Source of the DNA: Streptomyces sp. I05A-00742
Lineage (GTDB): Bacteria > Actinomycetota > Actinomycetes > Streptomycetales > Streptomycetaceae
Direction: 5' to 3'
Assembly: GCF_013055795.1 (NCBI RefSeq)
Contig: NZ_JABETO010000005.1
Location: 62,001-126,000, forward strand
Length of the DNA stretch: 64,000 nt
Positions 8,056 through 16,771 of the stretch are shown in pieces. The position numbers and the translations under genes are program-made. Each line of letters begins with the position of its first letter. Position 1 is the first letter of the stretch. The notes beneath the pieces were generated by a model. It saw only the letters and a list, made by a program, of their open reading frames with translations, had not been told where the DNA came from and ran no database searches.

Positions 8056-9741
8056 TCAGTCCTCCCGCGCCACGCCCGCCGTGCCCCCGACCGCCCAGGG
8101 CCAGTCGACCGCGTCCGGTACCAGCACCGGCACCTTCAGCCTCACCTTCGCCTTGTAGACGCCGTCCTCGCGGCCGCAGTCGATCGTGCCGGTCCGCCAT
8201 TCCTCCGGCAGGTCCGCCCGGGCGGCCTCCGTGCAGTCGCGGCCCACCGCGCCGGCGCGGGCGGCGCGGTCCGCCGCGTGGCCGGCGAGGGAGTAGGTGT
8301 AGCCGACGAGGACGCACTGCCAGACCACGGCGAGGGCGACGAGGATCATGGGGACGATCCCGGTGAACTCGACGGCGATCTGCCCCCGGTCCCCGCCGCC
8401 CCACCTCCGCAACCGGCGGAAGGGCGAGGGGACGGGCGCGAGTTGGTCCGCGCCTGTCCCGCCGCCCGCCGACGCCTCCGGCCCCGGCCCCGGGCCCGGG
8501 CCCGGGCCCAGCGCGCGGTGCCGGTGGTGCGGGCCGGTGCCGGACGCGGGACCGGCGGCCGGGGCGGCCAGGCCCAGCTCGCCGGCGAGGGACCACAGGG
8601 CCTGGCGGACATGGGACTTGGCGTCGAGGTCCTGCATCCGCCCGGAGTCGACGGCCGTCCGCAGCTCCTTGAACGCGGCGGGGACGGTGGTGCGGGCGAC
8701 GCGCGTCCCCGTCGTGCGGGCGACGAGCGGCGGCTGTACCTCGGCGGACCGGGTGTGCCGGTTGACGACGGTCATGGTGTCCTCCGCCTTGCGGATCTGG
8801 AGCCGGTCCCAGAGCCGGACCATGCGTTTGGCGGCCCGTACGGAGACCACGTCCGGGGTGGTGACCAGCAGGGCCAGGTCGGCCGTCTCGATGACGGCCG
8901 CGCCCGCCGCGGTGATCTGGGTGCCGCAGTCGACGACGACGAGCGGGTAGCGGCGGCGCAGCGCCCCCGTGATCTGGCGGGAGGCGAGGTCGCCCGTCTC
9001 CTCGCCGCGTTCGCCCTCCGCCGGGGCGAGGAGCAGGCCGAGTCCGGTGGGGTGCGGGAAGACGGCGTCCTGGAGGACGCGGGGCGAGATGTCGCTGATG
9101 CCCGCGAGGTCGGCGATGGACCGCCGGAACTGGACGTCGAGGTAGGAGGCGACGTCGCCGGACTGGAGGTCCATGTCGACGAGGGCGGTCTCCCGCCCGG
9201 CGGCCCGTGCGGCGAGGGCGAGTTGTACGGCGATCACGGTGGTCCCCACGCCGCCCTTGGCCCCGACGACGGCGACGAGCCGCCCCTCGGCCCCGCCCGC
9301 GCCACCGCTCCCGGGCCCGTCGCCGGGGCCCAGGTGGCGCCGGACGCCGGTCGCCCAGTGGGCGGCGGCCTGGACGCGGGTGCCGAGTTCGTCGTAGGAG
9401 AGCGGGAGCGCGGCGAGGCCGCGGGCGCCGCAGTCCATGGCGGCGGCGTACAGCGCGGGTCCCGCCTCGGCGGAGAGCAGGACGACGCCGGTGGCCGGGA
9501 AGCGGAGGGCCACCTCGCGGACGATGTCGAGGGCGGGGACCGGTCCCAGCCGTTCATGGACGAGGACGACCTCGGGGAGGCCGGAGACCGAGGCCGCGCC
9601 CAGAACGGCGAGGGCGTCGAGGAGGGCCGTCGAGTCGCCCACGGTGCGCAGGAGTTCGACGCCGGGCAGCTGGGCGAGGAGCCCGCAGGCGGCGTGGGCG
9701 GTCTCCGGGTCCGCGACGGCCGGGAGGATTCGGATGGTCAC
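8056..9741 (-). CDS. TadZ/CpaE-like ATPase fused to a TadE-like pilin domain
   Basis: 561 residues from GTG 9741 (ribosome site GGGGGA). Residues 1-130 form a receiver-like domain. Residues 154-390 are a MinD/ParA-type ATPase with deviant Walker A KGGVGTT (162-168), DMDLQSGD (189-196) and VVVDCGTQ (268-274), as in CpaE/TadZ proteins that position the pilus machine. A (GP)n linker at 412-421 joins this without a stop to a pilin-type segment: DRGQIAVEFTGIVP (451-464), a hydrophobic helix and an extracellular tail with cysteines. The motif is that of class III prepilins (G453 at -1, E at +5). In the Tad loci I know these are two proteins. An internal TTG near residue 444 could also allow separate translation. 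Confidence 0.85.
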   Translation of the reverse strand: MTIRILPAVADPETAHAACGLLAQLPGVELLRTVGDSTALLDALAVLGAASVSGLPEVVLVHERLGPVPALDIVREVALRFPATGVVLLSAEAGPALYAAAMDCGARGLAALPLSYDELGTRVQAAAHWATGVRRHLGPGDGPGSGGAGGAEGRLVAVVGAKGGVGTTVIAVQLALAARAAGRETALVDMDLQSGDVASYLDVQFRRSIADLAGISDISPRVLQDAVFPHPTGLGLLLAPAEGERGEETGDLASRQITGALRRRYPLVVVDCGTQITAAGAAVIETADLALLVTTPDVVSVRAAKRMVRLWDRLQIRKAEDTMTVVNRHTRSAEVQPPLVARTTGTRVARTTVPAAFKELRTAVDSGRMQDLDAKSHVRQALWSLAGELGLAAPAAGPASGTGPHHRHRALGPGPGPGPGPEASAGGGTGADQLAPVPSPFRRLRRWGGGDRGQIAVEFTGIVPMILVALAVVWQCVLVGYTYSLAGHAADRAARAGAVGRDCTEAARADLPEEWRTGTIDCGREDGVYKAKVRLKVPVLVPDAVDWPWAVGGTAGVARED

Positions 9742-9757
9742 TGGCGCGTCCCCCGTC

Positions 9758-10528
9758 CTATTTGTCGCCGTCGAGGGTGTACGTACGGTCGGACCCGCTG
9801 ACGCCGGAGTCGTCGCCGGGCGCCACCAGGGCCAGCCGCACATGGGTGGCGAACGACTCGGCGTACGCGACCCGTTGCGCGTCCTTCGCGTCCAGGGCGA
9901 AGGTGATCGGCACGGCGTCCCCCGCCTGCCGGACGCCGGTCGTCCCGGTCCGCCCGCCGCCCTGCCGGTCGAGCGGGGTGAGCTTGCCGACCTCGATGAC
10001 CTGCGCTCCGCTCACGATGATCTTCGATACGGGCTGGGGGTTCGCGTCCTTGGCGTCCTTCGCGTCCTTGGCGGTGTCCCTGGCGGCCGTGCCGTTCCTG
10101 CCGTCGAAGGTCGCGTAGATGTTGACCTTGGCCCCCGGGGTGATCTTCCCCGCCACCCCGGTCGCGGCGTCGATCATGATGGCGATCTCCTGCTGCCCGG
10201 CGGCGAGTGCGGGCCGGTTGACGATCATGTCGCTCTGGAGGAGGGAGCCCTTGCGGAGCGGGGTGACGGCGATCTTGCCGCGCACTCCGGCGAGGTCGGT
10301 GACCGCGGTGGAGGGCAGCCAGCGCTCGGGCATGGAGATCTTCTCGAAACGGTCCTCGTCCAGGGCCGTGTAGGCGGGGACGTCGGCCCGCAGCCGGTAG
10401 GCGGTGACCTCGGGGCCGACCTTCGACTCGGCGTCGTCGATCACCGCGTACACCCCGGCCGCCGCTCCGACGGCGCAGAGGACCGACAGGAGCAGCAGGA
10501 TGATCCCGCGTCGCTGGCGTGAGTTCAT
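9758..10528 (-). CDS. cpaB: CpaB/RcpC-like Flp pilus assembly protein with SAF domain
   Basis: 256 residues from ATG 10528. One N-terminal membrane helix (IILLLLSVLCAVGAAAGVYAV), then a SAF domain (about 43-105: VTAYRLRADVPAYTALDEDRFE ... LRKGSLLQSDMIV) and the RcpC-like domain with IMIDAATGVAGKITPGAKVNIYATF. A low-complexity insert AKDAKDAKDA sits in the middle. CpaB proteins act in the envelope as pilus channel or collar components. It is the first gene of the assembly operon, 16 bp upstream of the ATPase fusion; the operon promoter should lie in the 258-bp gap 10529-10786, where I could not pick a clear -35/-10 pair. Confidence 0.9.
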   Translation of the reverse strand: MNSRQRRGIILLLLSVLCAVGAAAGVYAVIDDAESKVGPEVTAYRLRADVPAYTALDEDRFEKISMPERWLPSTAVTDLAGVRGKIAVTPLRKGSLLQSDMIVNRPALAAGQQEIAIMIDAATGVAGKITPGAKVNIYATFDGRNGTAARDTAKDAKDAKDANPQPVSKIIVSGAQVIEVGKLTPLDRQGGGRTGTTGVRQAGDAVPITFALDAKDAQRVAYAESFATHVRLALVAPGDDSGVSGSDRTYTLDGDK

Positions 10529-10786
10529 GGGGCGGCGGACCTCGCTGGGGGACGGATCGGTGGCAGCGGCACGGTGGCTCCCCGGTTCAGCGGCGGCCGG
10601 CGGCGCGGCGGCCGGGCCGGTGGACGGGGCTGCGACGGTACGCCGAACACCGGGCCCGCGGGGGGTGTTCGGCCGTAAGACAGCCCTTCGAGCGGTGGCG
10701 CCCGTCGACGCGGCGGGGTGCGGGAAGCACGTCCGGCCGGTGGAGGTTAGCCGAGCGGGTGCCCCGCGGGCGCCGCCCGCCCGCCC

Positions 10787-11623
10787 TCATGCCGCCGCCC
10801 CCGCCGCCGCCGAGCAGAAGCCGCAGCGGTCGCCGATGAGTTCGAGCCCGCACCAGTGGCACTCCTCGCGCCGGACCGACGTGATGAGCTGGTAGAGGAT
10901 GGACGGGTCGGGGATGGCGGCGGCGAACTCCACCGCCCGCCGCGTGCCCCACCAGCGCGCGGAGTCGGCCGGGAGCGGGCTGATCTCCTGGACGCCCTCG
11001 ACGCGCCAGCCGGGGGCGAGGTGGTCCAGGACCCAGTCGTCGCCCTTGCGCGGGCCGTCGCGGGCCACGGTCAGCCGGGTCGGGTAGGCCGGCCCCGGTA
11101 CGTCGTCACCGCCACCGCCGGGGCGGACGAGGCGGGGGGCGGGGTTGACGAGGACGCCGAAGCGGACGCCGGGGAGCAGGGAGGTGAGGTGCGGGCCGAG
11201 GCCGACGGGGACCCGGTCGAACCGGGCGACGCTGGCGAGCTGGGCTCCCGCGTAGATGTAGTGGGCGAGCAGCCGGGTGGCGGAGGCGAGCACGCCGGGG
11301 CCGAGGTCGGAGAGCGACAACTGGCGTAACTGGCGGGCCAGGACGGCCACCGCCAGCGGCGGCAGCGCGACCGGCAGCAGGGCGACCCGGTCGCTCTCCA
11401 GGACGGACCGGACGGAGTGCAGGCGCCGGACGTAGTCGGCGGGCAGCGCGTCGGGGTAGACGACGACCAGGTGGCCGCACTGGTCGAGCAGGAGGGCGGC
11501 CTGGGCGACGGCGGTCTCCAGCGGCTGCGCGTCCGGCGGCCGGAACACGGCGGCGGTCGGGGCCGGGCCGTCGGGCGCGGGCAGCACCAGGTCGGGGCTG
11601 GTGACCGCTATCGCAATCGGCAC
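10787..11623 (-). CDS. Conserved protein with C-terminal zinc-ribbon
   Basis: 278 residues if started at GTG 11623 (VPIAIAVTSPDLVLPAPDGP). An extension to GTG 11854 is open, but it would read through the chitinase promoter and its DasR-like box, so the shorter form is preferred. The body is Leu/Val/Ala-rich with alternating hydrophobic strands (GHLVVVYPDALPADYV, FGVLVNPAPRLV) and no catalytic motif I recognise. The last 25 residues hold CHWCGLELIGDRCGFC, two CxxC pairs of a zinc ribbon. It sits upstream of, and on the same strand as, the Tad operon and may be linked to it; function unknown. Confidence 0.7.
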   Translation of the reverse strand: MPIAIAVTSPDLVLPAPDGPAPTAAVFRPPDAQPLETAVAQAALLLDQCGHLVVVYPDALPADYVRRLHSVRSVLESDRVALLPVALPPLAVAVLARQLRQLSLSDLGPGVLASATRLLAHYIYAGAQLASVARFDRVPVGLGPHLTSLLPGVRFGVLVNPAPRLVRPGGGGDDVPGPAYPTRLTVARDGPRKGDDWVLDHLAPGWRVEGVQEISPLPADSARWWGTRRAVEFAAAIPDPSILYQLITSVRREECHWCGLELIGDRCGFCSAAAGAAA

Positions 11624-11776
11624 GTCGGAATCCCCGTCCACTCCGGCCCCCGGCGCCCCGGCGGCCGCGGATCGACTCTGCTCGGCGCTGGCGCCCCGCA
11701 CTTTATCCACGAACGGGGCGTCCCGGAACAGGTCCTCCGTATCCGGATGCGCCCCGACCGGTGCACCCGCCGCCCC

Positions 11777-11805
11777 TTGACGGACGTATTGGTCTGGACC
11801 ATCCT
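11777..11805 (+). promoter_or_regulatory. Chitinase promoter with DasR-like operator
   Basis: TTGACG at 11777-11782 and CATCCT at 11800-11805 are 17 bp apart, a plausible -35/-10. ATTGGTCTGGACCATC at 11788-11803 fills the spacer and overlaps the -10. It matches 12 of 16 positions of the Streptomyces DasR operator (ACTGGTCTAGACCACT type) and contains the inverted TGGTC/GACCA core. This predicts repression by DasR relieved by glucosamine-6-phosphate. Confidence 0.7.
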
Positions 11806-11885
11806 CACGCACCAGACGGTGGGCACCGTCTCCGCAGCGATACCCCCCACTCACCGTTTCAACTCTCCCCCCACCGGAGGCAGCA

Positions 11886-13622
11886 GTGGATCGCCCATGT
11901 CATGACGCACGTCCCCACCGGAGGCCCGACCGAAGGCCCGACCGGAGGCCCGGAGGCAGACGCCGGGTCAATGGCCTCCTCACCGCGCTCGCCCTCGCCG
12001 CCGGCGGTCTCGCCGTCGCCGGACAGGGCGGCGCGCAGGCCGCCGAGCCCAACCTCGTCAGGAACCCCGGCTTCGAGAACGGCCTGACCCCCTGGACCTG
12101 TTCGGGCGACAGCGGCACGACCACGTCCGCCCCCGCCCGCACCGGCACCGCGGCGCTCAAGGCCGCGCCCGGCGGACTCGACAACGCCCGGTGCTCGCAG
12201 ACCGTCGCCGTCAAGCCCGGCTCCGCGTACCGGCTGAGCGCCTGGGTGCAGGGCTCGTACGTCCACCTGGGCGCGAGCGGCACCGGCACCACGGACGTCT
12301 CCACCTGGACACCGGGCACGGGATCCGACTGGAAGGAGCTGACCACCTCCTTCACCACCGGCCCGAACACCACGTCCGTCACCGTCCACACGCACGGCTG
12401 GTACGGGCAGAGCGCCTACTACGCCGACGACATCACCCTCACCGGCCCCGGCGGCGGCGACCCGGGCGAACCGGTCCCGTCCGCGCCCGGTGGGCTGACG
12501 GCGGGCCGGGCCACCTCCTCGTCCGTCGACCTGTCCTGGACCCCGGTCGCCGGCGCCACCGGCTACCACGTCTACCGGGACGGCACCAAGGTGCAGGCGG
12601 TCACCGGCGCCTCGGCCACCGTCACCGGGCTCGCACCCGCCACGGCGTACCGCTTCCAGGTGACAGCCGTCAACGCGGCGGGCGAGTCCGCCCGTTCGGC
12701 CGAGGTCACGGCCACGACGGCGCCGGGCGGCAGCGGCCCCTCCGTGCCGAAGCACGCGGTGACGGGGTACTGGCAGAACTTCGACAACGGCGCCAAGGTG
12801 CAGCGGATCAGCGATGTGCAGAGCCAGTACGACATCATCGCCGTCGCCTTCGCGGACGCCACCACCACACCGGGGGCCGTGGACTTCACCCTCGACCCCG
12901 GACTGCGGTACAGCGAGGCCGACTTCAAGGCCGACATCGCGGCCAAGCACGCGGCCGGCAAGTCCGTGGTCATATCGGTCGGCGGCGAACGCGGCACGGT
13001 CCGTGTCTCCGACGCGGCGTCCGCGGCCAACTTCGCGGACAGTGTGCACCGGCTCATGCAGAAGTACGGCTTCGACGGGGTCGACATCGACCTGGAGAAC
13101 GGCCTCGACCCGACGTACATGACGCAGGCCCTGCGCGCCCTCTCCGCGAAGGCCGGGAGCAAACTGGTGATCACCATGGCGCCGCAGACGCTCGACATGC
13201 AGTCCACGTCGAGCAGTTACTTCAAGACGGCGCTCAACATCAAGGACATCCTGACCGTCGTCAACACGCAGTACTACAACAGCGGCTCCATGCTCGGCTG
13301 CGACGGCAAGGTGTACTCCCAGGGCTCGGTCGACTTCCTCACCGCCCTCGCCTGCGTCCAGTTGGAGGGCGGGCTCGCGCCCTCGCAGGTCGGGCTCGGC
13401 CTGCCCGCCTCCCCGCGCGGCGCGGGCAGCGGGTACGTGGCGCCGTCCGTGGTCAACAACGCCCTGGACTGCCTGGCCAAGGGCACCGGGTGCGGCTCGT
13501 TCAGGCCCCCGCGGACCTATCCGGACCTCCGGGGCGCCATGACCTGGTCGACGAACTGGGACGCGAGCAACGGGAACGCCTGGTCCGACGCGGTCGGGCC
13601 GCACGTCCACGGGCTGCCGTAA
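11886..13622 (+). CDS. Secreted GH18 chitinase with CBM and fibronectin III modules
   Basis: 578 residues from GTG 11886, five bases after CCACCGGAGG. The N-terminus is long and Arg-rich (about 28 residues) before the hydrophobic LLTALALAAGGLAVA, which suggests a Tat-like or extended Sec signal ending near AQAAE. Residues 55-187 form a carbohydrate-binding beta-sandwich module (NLVRNPGFENGLTPW...). Residues 198-280 are a fibronectin III domain and 290-578 a family 18 glycosidase. The catalytic signature DGVDIDLE is at 397-404, with E404 the acid. It should hydrolyse chitin outside the cell. The upstream DasR-like box fits chitin/GlcNAc control. A convergent protease gene follows beyond a terminator. 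Confidence 0.93.
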   Translation: MDRPCHDARPHRRPDRRPDRRPGGRRRVNGLLTALALAAGGLAVAGQGGAQAAEPNLVRNPGFENGLTPWTCSGDSGTTTSAPARTGTAALKAAPGGLDNARCSQTVAVKPGSAYRLSAWVQGSYVHLGASGTGTTDVSTWTPGTGSDWKELTTSFTTGPNTTSVTVHTHGWYGQSAYYADDITLTGPGGGDPGEPVPSAPGGLTAGRATSSSVDLSWTPVAGATGYHVYRDGTKVQAVTGASATVTGLAPATAYRFQVTAVNAAGESARSAEVTATTAPGGSGPSVPKHAVTGYWQNFDNGAKVQRISDVQSQYDIIAVAFADATTTPGAVDFTLDPGLRYSEADFKADIAAKHAAGKSVVISVGGERGTVRVSDAASAANFADSVHRLMQKYGFDGVDIDLENGLDPTYMTQALRALSAKAGSKLVITMAPQTLDMQSTSSSYFKTALNIKDILTVVNTQYYNSGSMLGCDGKVYSQGSVDFLTALACVQLEGGLAPSQVGLGLPASPRGAGSGYVAPSVVNNALDCLAKGTGCGSFRPPRTYPDLRGAMTWSTNWDASNGNAWSDAVGPHVHGLP

Positions 13623-13632
13623 GGCATGCACG

Positions 13633-13658
13633 GGCGGGGGCCCCAACGGACCCCCGCC
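13633..13658. terminator. Bidirectional hairpin terminator
   Basis: GGCGGGGG (13633-13640) pairs perfectly with CCCCCGCC (13651-13658) over a 10-nt loop between the convergent chitinase and protease genes. There is no T-run, as is usual in Streptomyces. Confidence 0.65.
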
Positions 13659-13674
13659 TCACGGCCTCACGGCG

Positions 13675-14556
13675 TCACGGCTTGGGCAGGGTGCAGCCCG
13701 GCAGGCTCAGGTCGATCCTGTTGCCGGTGGTCACGCACTTGGCGATGCCGTACGTCTGCTCGGCGTAGTTGATGCCGCGGCGGACCGTGACGTTGCCTTT
13801 CTCGTCCACCTCGCACGGGTTGTTCATCGTGCAGCGCTCGCCGCTCTCGTTGCCGGTGTTGTTGACGGCGATCACCTTTCCGGTGTTCACGTCGATGACC
13901 GGCGAGCCGGACGTGCCCCCGATGGTGTTGCAGGAGGACGTGTAGCGCAGCGCGTCCTTCCAGGTCCAGTCGCCCTCGCGGAGCTCGTGGACGAACCCGT
14001 CCACGTTGCAGGAGTAGATCCGCTTCCAGTAGCCCGAGACGACCTTGATGGGTGTGCCGGTGACGGGGTGGTCCGCGGACAGGTTGAGGGCGTCGATCCC
14101 GTAGCTCTTCTTGATCTGCGCGTAGCTGGTGGTGAGCTGGTAGAGGGTGACGTCGGTGTCGGTCATCGTGGCGTACGCGACCTTGCTCGCGCGGAGCGTG
14201 CCGGCCTTGCCCGCGGTGGAGTTGAGCAGGCTGAACGTACGGGACGACGCCTTGTTGACGATGACGTCGCCCGGTCCCGGCATGCCCGTCTCCAGACAGT
14301 GCCCGTTGGTGAGCACGAGGCCCGGGTCATTGTCGGCCGAGTTCGGGAGGCGTATCAGCGAGCCCGAGCAGTTGCTGAGGGCGACGGTGCCGGCGAAGTC
14401 GACTGCCTTCGGCTTGGCTTGTTTCTCCGCTTGCGGCGCGGCCTGGGCGGTGCTCCGCGCCTGGGGCGCGGCGGTCGCGGGGGCGGCGGCGACGCCGACC
14501 GCGGCGCCGCCGCCGATCAGCAGCGTGGTGAGTACGCCGACGAGAGGTCGTCTCAT
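13675..14556 (-). CDS. Secreted trypsin-like (S1 family) serine protease
   Basis: 293 residues from ATG 14556. A Sec signal (VGVLTTLLIGGGAAVGVAAAPATAA) and an Ala/Gln/Lys-rich propeptide-like stretch precede a chymotrypsin-fold domain. The catalytic triad is visible: H86 in VLTNGHCLE, D135 in MTDTDVTLYQL and S218 in GGTSGSPV. The six cysteines after the mature start could form three disulfides. The ending GNRIDLSLPGCTLPKP is typical of a Streptomyces secreted protease subgroup annotated only as serine protease. It is transcribed away from the carboxypeptidase gene, with which it shares a 212-bp divergent promoter region. Substrate unknown. Confidence 0.88.
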   Translation of the reverse strand: MRRPLVGVLTTLLIGGGAAVGVAAAPATAAPQARSTAQAAPQAEKQAKPKAVDFAGTVALSNCSGSLIRLPNSADNDPGLVLTNGHCLETGMPGPGDVIVNKASSRTFSLLNSTAGKAGTLRASKVAYATMTDTDVTLYQLTTSYAQIKKSYGIDALNLSADHPVTGTPIKVVSGYWKRIYSCNVDGFVHELREGDWTWKDALRYTSSCNTIGGTSGSPVIDVNTGKVIAVNNTGNESGERCTMNNPCEVDEKGNVTVRRGINYAEQTYGIAKCVTTGNRIDLSLPGCTLPKP

Positions 14557-14768
14557 GGGGGGTGGTCCTCTCCGGACGGAAGAGCTTCCGATTTGGCATG
14601 TGCATTGTTGGTGCCCATGGGGCCGCGCGCAATCAACCGGGCCACTGCGACCTGTAAGTTGGCCGGAACCCCTCGCACCGGAGTCCTTGACCTGCTCATG
14701 TCATTCTCTTGACACTGGCGAGGCCCAACCCCCCACCCGTCGCACCACCGGACCCTCCAGGAGACCGT

Positions 14769-16073
14769 ATGCGACTGCGATCACACGGCGGCCGGGCAGC
14801 CGCCCTCGCCGCCCTCCTCTCCCTGGCCCTGGCGGCCCCCGCCGTCTCCTCGCCGGACGGCACCGAACGGACCCACGAGTACCGGGTGACCGGCCCGCGC
14901 ACCGCCGCCCAGCGCTCGGCCGTCGCGGCGACCGGCGCCTCCGTCGACGCCGTCCACGGCAACTCCGTCGTCATCACGGCGAGCACGGCCGAGGCCGAGC
15001 GCGTCCGCCGCCTCGGCCACCGGGTGACCGAGCTGCCCGGACCGCCGGACCGCACCGGAGGCGAGCGCCCCGTCCCGCGCGATTTCCCGTCCCGGGACGC
15101 CAAGTACCACAACTACCGCGAGATGATGGCGGAGATCGACGCGGGCGTCGCGGCCCACCCGTCGATCATGAGCAAGCGGGTCATCGGCAAGAGCTACGAG
15201 GGGCGCGACATCGTCGCCGTCCGGATCAGCTCCGGCGCCAAGCCCGACGACGCCAAGCCCGAGGTGCTCTTCACCCACCACCAGCACGCCCGGGAGCACC
15301 TGACCGTCGAGATGGCCCTCTACCTGCTGAAGGAGTTCGGCAACGGCTACGGCTCCGACGCGCGGGTCACCAAGATGGTCGACGACCGGGTGATCTGGAT
15401 CATCCCGGATGTCAACCCCGACGGTGGCGAATACGACATCGCCACCGGCACCTACCGCAACTGGCGCAAGAACCGGCAGCCCAACTCGGGCTCCTCGAAC
15501 GTCGGCACCGACCTCAACCGCAACTGGAACTACAAGTGGGGCTGCTGCGGCGGCTCCTCCGGCAGCACCGGCTCCGAGACCTACCGCGGCCGCGCCGCCG
15601 AGTCGGCGCCCGAGGTGAAGGTCGTCTCCGACTTCGTCCGCGGCCGGGTCGTCGGCGGGAAGCAGCGGATCAAGGCCGCGATCGACTTCCACACCTACAG
15701 CGAACTGGTGATGTGGCCGTTCGGCTGGACGTACAACGACACGGCGTCGGGCATGACGCAGGACGACCACGACGCGTTCGCGAAGGTCGGCAAGGCGATG
15801 GCCGCCAGCAACGGGTACACCCCCGAGCAGTCGAGCGACCTCTACATCACCGACGGCACCATCGACGACTGGCTGTGGGGCAACCAGAAGATCTTCGCCT
15901 ACACCTTCGAGATGTACCCGACCAGCGCGGGCGGCGGCGGCTTCTACCCGCCGGCCTCGGTGATCGACCGGGAGACGGCGCGCAACCGTGACGCCGTGCT
16001 CCAACTGCTGGAGAACGCCGACTGCATGTACCGGTCGATCGGAAAGGAGCAGCAGTACTGCCCCAAGCGGTAG
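14769..16073 (+). CDS. Secreted M14 zinc carboxypeptidase
   Basis: 434 residues from ATG 14769 after CAGGAG. A Sec signal ([19 protein letters not shown]), a propeptide of about 75 residues, then an M14 catalytic domain. The zinc ligands are H173 and E176 in HAREH, and H308 in [10 protein letters not shown]381 in FEMYP is the general base, and the substrate-binding segment NRNWNYKWG is around residues 250-258. It removes C-terminal residues from peptides outside the cell and would complement the divergent serine protease. A weak promoter candidate (TTGACC at 14687, GACACT at 14711) lies about 55 bp upstream. A strong palindromic terminator follows. Confidence 0.93.
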   Translation: MRLRSHGGRAAALAALLSLALAAPAVSSPDGTERTHEYRVTGPRTAAQRSAVAATGASVDAVHGNSVVITASTAEAERVRRLGHRVTELPGPPDRTGGERPVPRDFPSRDAKYHNYREMMAEIDAGVAAHPSIMSKRVIGKSYEGRDIVAVRISSGAKPDDAKPEVLFTHHQHAREHLTVEMALYLLKEFGNGYGSDARVTKMVDDRVIWIIPDVNPDGGEYDIATGTYRNWRKNRQPNSGSSNVGTDLNRNWNYKWGCCGGSSGSTGSETYRGRAAESAPEVKVVSDFVRGRVVGGKQRIKAAIDFHTYSELVMWPFGWTYNDTASGMTQDDHDAFAKVGKAMAASNGYTPEQSSDLYITDGTIDDWLWGNQKIFAYTFEMYPTSAGGGGFYPPASVIDRETARNRDAVLQLLENADCMYRSIGKEQQYCPKR

Positions 16074-16090
16074 GAAGCGCTCGGACATGA

Positions 16091-16120
16091 GCCGGGCGGG
16101 CCCGCGCGGGCCCGCCCGGC
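16091..16120. terminator. Perfect 30-bp palindrome, bidirectional terminator
   Basis: 16091-16120 is a perfect palindrome of two 15-base arms (GCCGGGCGGGCCCGC and its complement) between the convergent carboxypeptidase and RidA genes. Confidence 0.75.
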
Positions 16121-16142
16121 GTCTTCTGAACCCAGTGGGTCT

Positions 16143-16547
16143 TCAGTCCAGGACGGCCAGTGCGTCGATCTCCACGAGCAGCCCGGCCGGAAGCCCGACG
16201 TACACCGTGGTCCGGGCCGCCGGAACGCCCTTCAGATCGGCGAAGTAGGCGTCGTAGACCTCGTTGAACTCGGCGAAGTGGCCGGTGTCGGTGAGGTACA
16301 CGCGCAGCATCACCACGTCCTCCCACGACGCCCCGCCCGCTTCCAGCACCGCCAGCACATTGGCGAACGTCCGCAGCGTCTGCTCCCGGAGCCCGGGGCC
16401 CGCCACGACGGGCGGCTCGCCCTCCTGGGCCGGCAGGAAGCCGACCTGGCCGGCGGTCTGGAGGATGTTCCCCTTGCGCACGCCGTGCGAGAACCGGGCG
16501 GGCGGGGTGGTGTGGCCGGCGGGGGTGACGGCGGTCTTCTCGGTCAT
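16143..16547 (-). CDS. RidA family enamine/imine deaminase
   Basis: 134 residues from ATG 16547. The RidA/YjgF fold is clear: KGNILQTAGQVGF, EQTLRTFANVLAVLEAGGASWEDVV, VYLTD, FAEFNEVYDAYF and the conserved end ARTTVYVGLPAGLLVEIDALAVL. The invariant arginine that binds the substrate carboxylate is in PAARTTV. RidA hydrolyses reactive 2-aminoacrylate and other enamines released by PLP enzymes. It is divergent from a PLP-dependent amino-acid deaminase gene with 224 bp between them, which points to shared control and to detoxification of that enzyme's product. Confidence 0.9.
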   Translation of the reverse strand: MTEKTAVTPAGHTTPPARFSHGVRKGNILQTAGQVGFLPAQEGEPPVVAGPGLREQTLRTFANVLAVLEAGGASWEDVVMLRVYLTDTGHFAEFNEVYDAYFADLKGVPAARTTVYVGLPAGLLVEIDALAVLD

Positions 16548-16771
16548 GGCTTCGCTTTCGTCGACGGGGGCGGTGGGCGGGAGCGGCGGTGCCGACAGCG
16601 TCCGGGGGCCGGGCTCCGGGCCGACGGACCTCCCGGCGCCGATGACCGTTTGTTCACCGTCGATGACCGCCAATGACCGCCGTTGACCGGGCGTTCTGGC
16701 GGATGTTAGACAGCCGCCAGCGGTGTGCGCAACGGACGTCGCACCGGATGCGACAGGAACGAGGAGGCTCG

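Noticed and set aside
5459-8158. 899-codon open frame on the plus strand across the Tad genes
   Set aside because: It lies opposite intact tadB, cpaF and tadE genes with perfect motifs; low-complexity Arg/Val/Gly sequence typical of antisense frames in GC-rich DNA.
11624-11854. N-terminal extension of the zinc-ribbon protein to GTG 11854
   Set aside because: It would run through the chitinase promoter and DasR-like box, and the extra 77 residues look non-coding. A near-match DnaA box (TTATCCACG, about 11704) there was also dropped as a single isolated hit.
11859-13646. 595-codon minus-strand frame over the chitinase
   Set aside because: The plus strand encodes an unmistakable GH18 enzyme; the antisense product has no motif and an unnatural Gly/Arg/Val composition.
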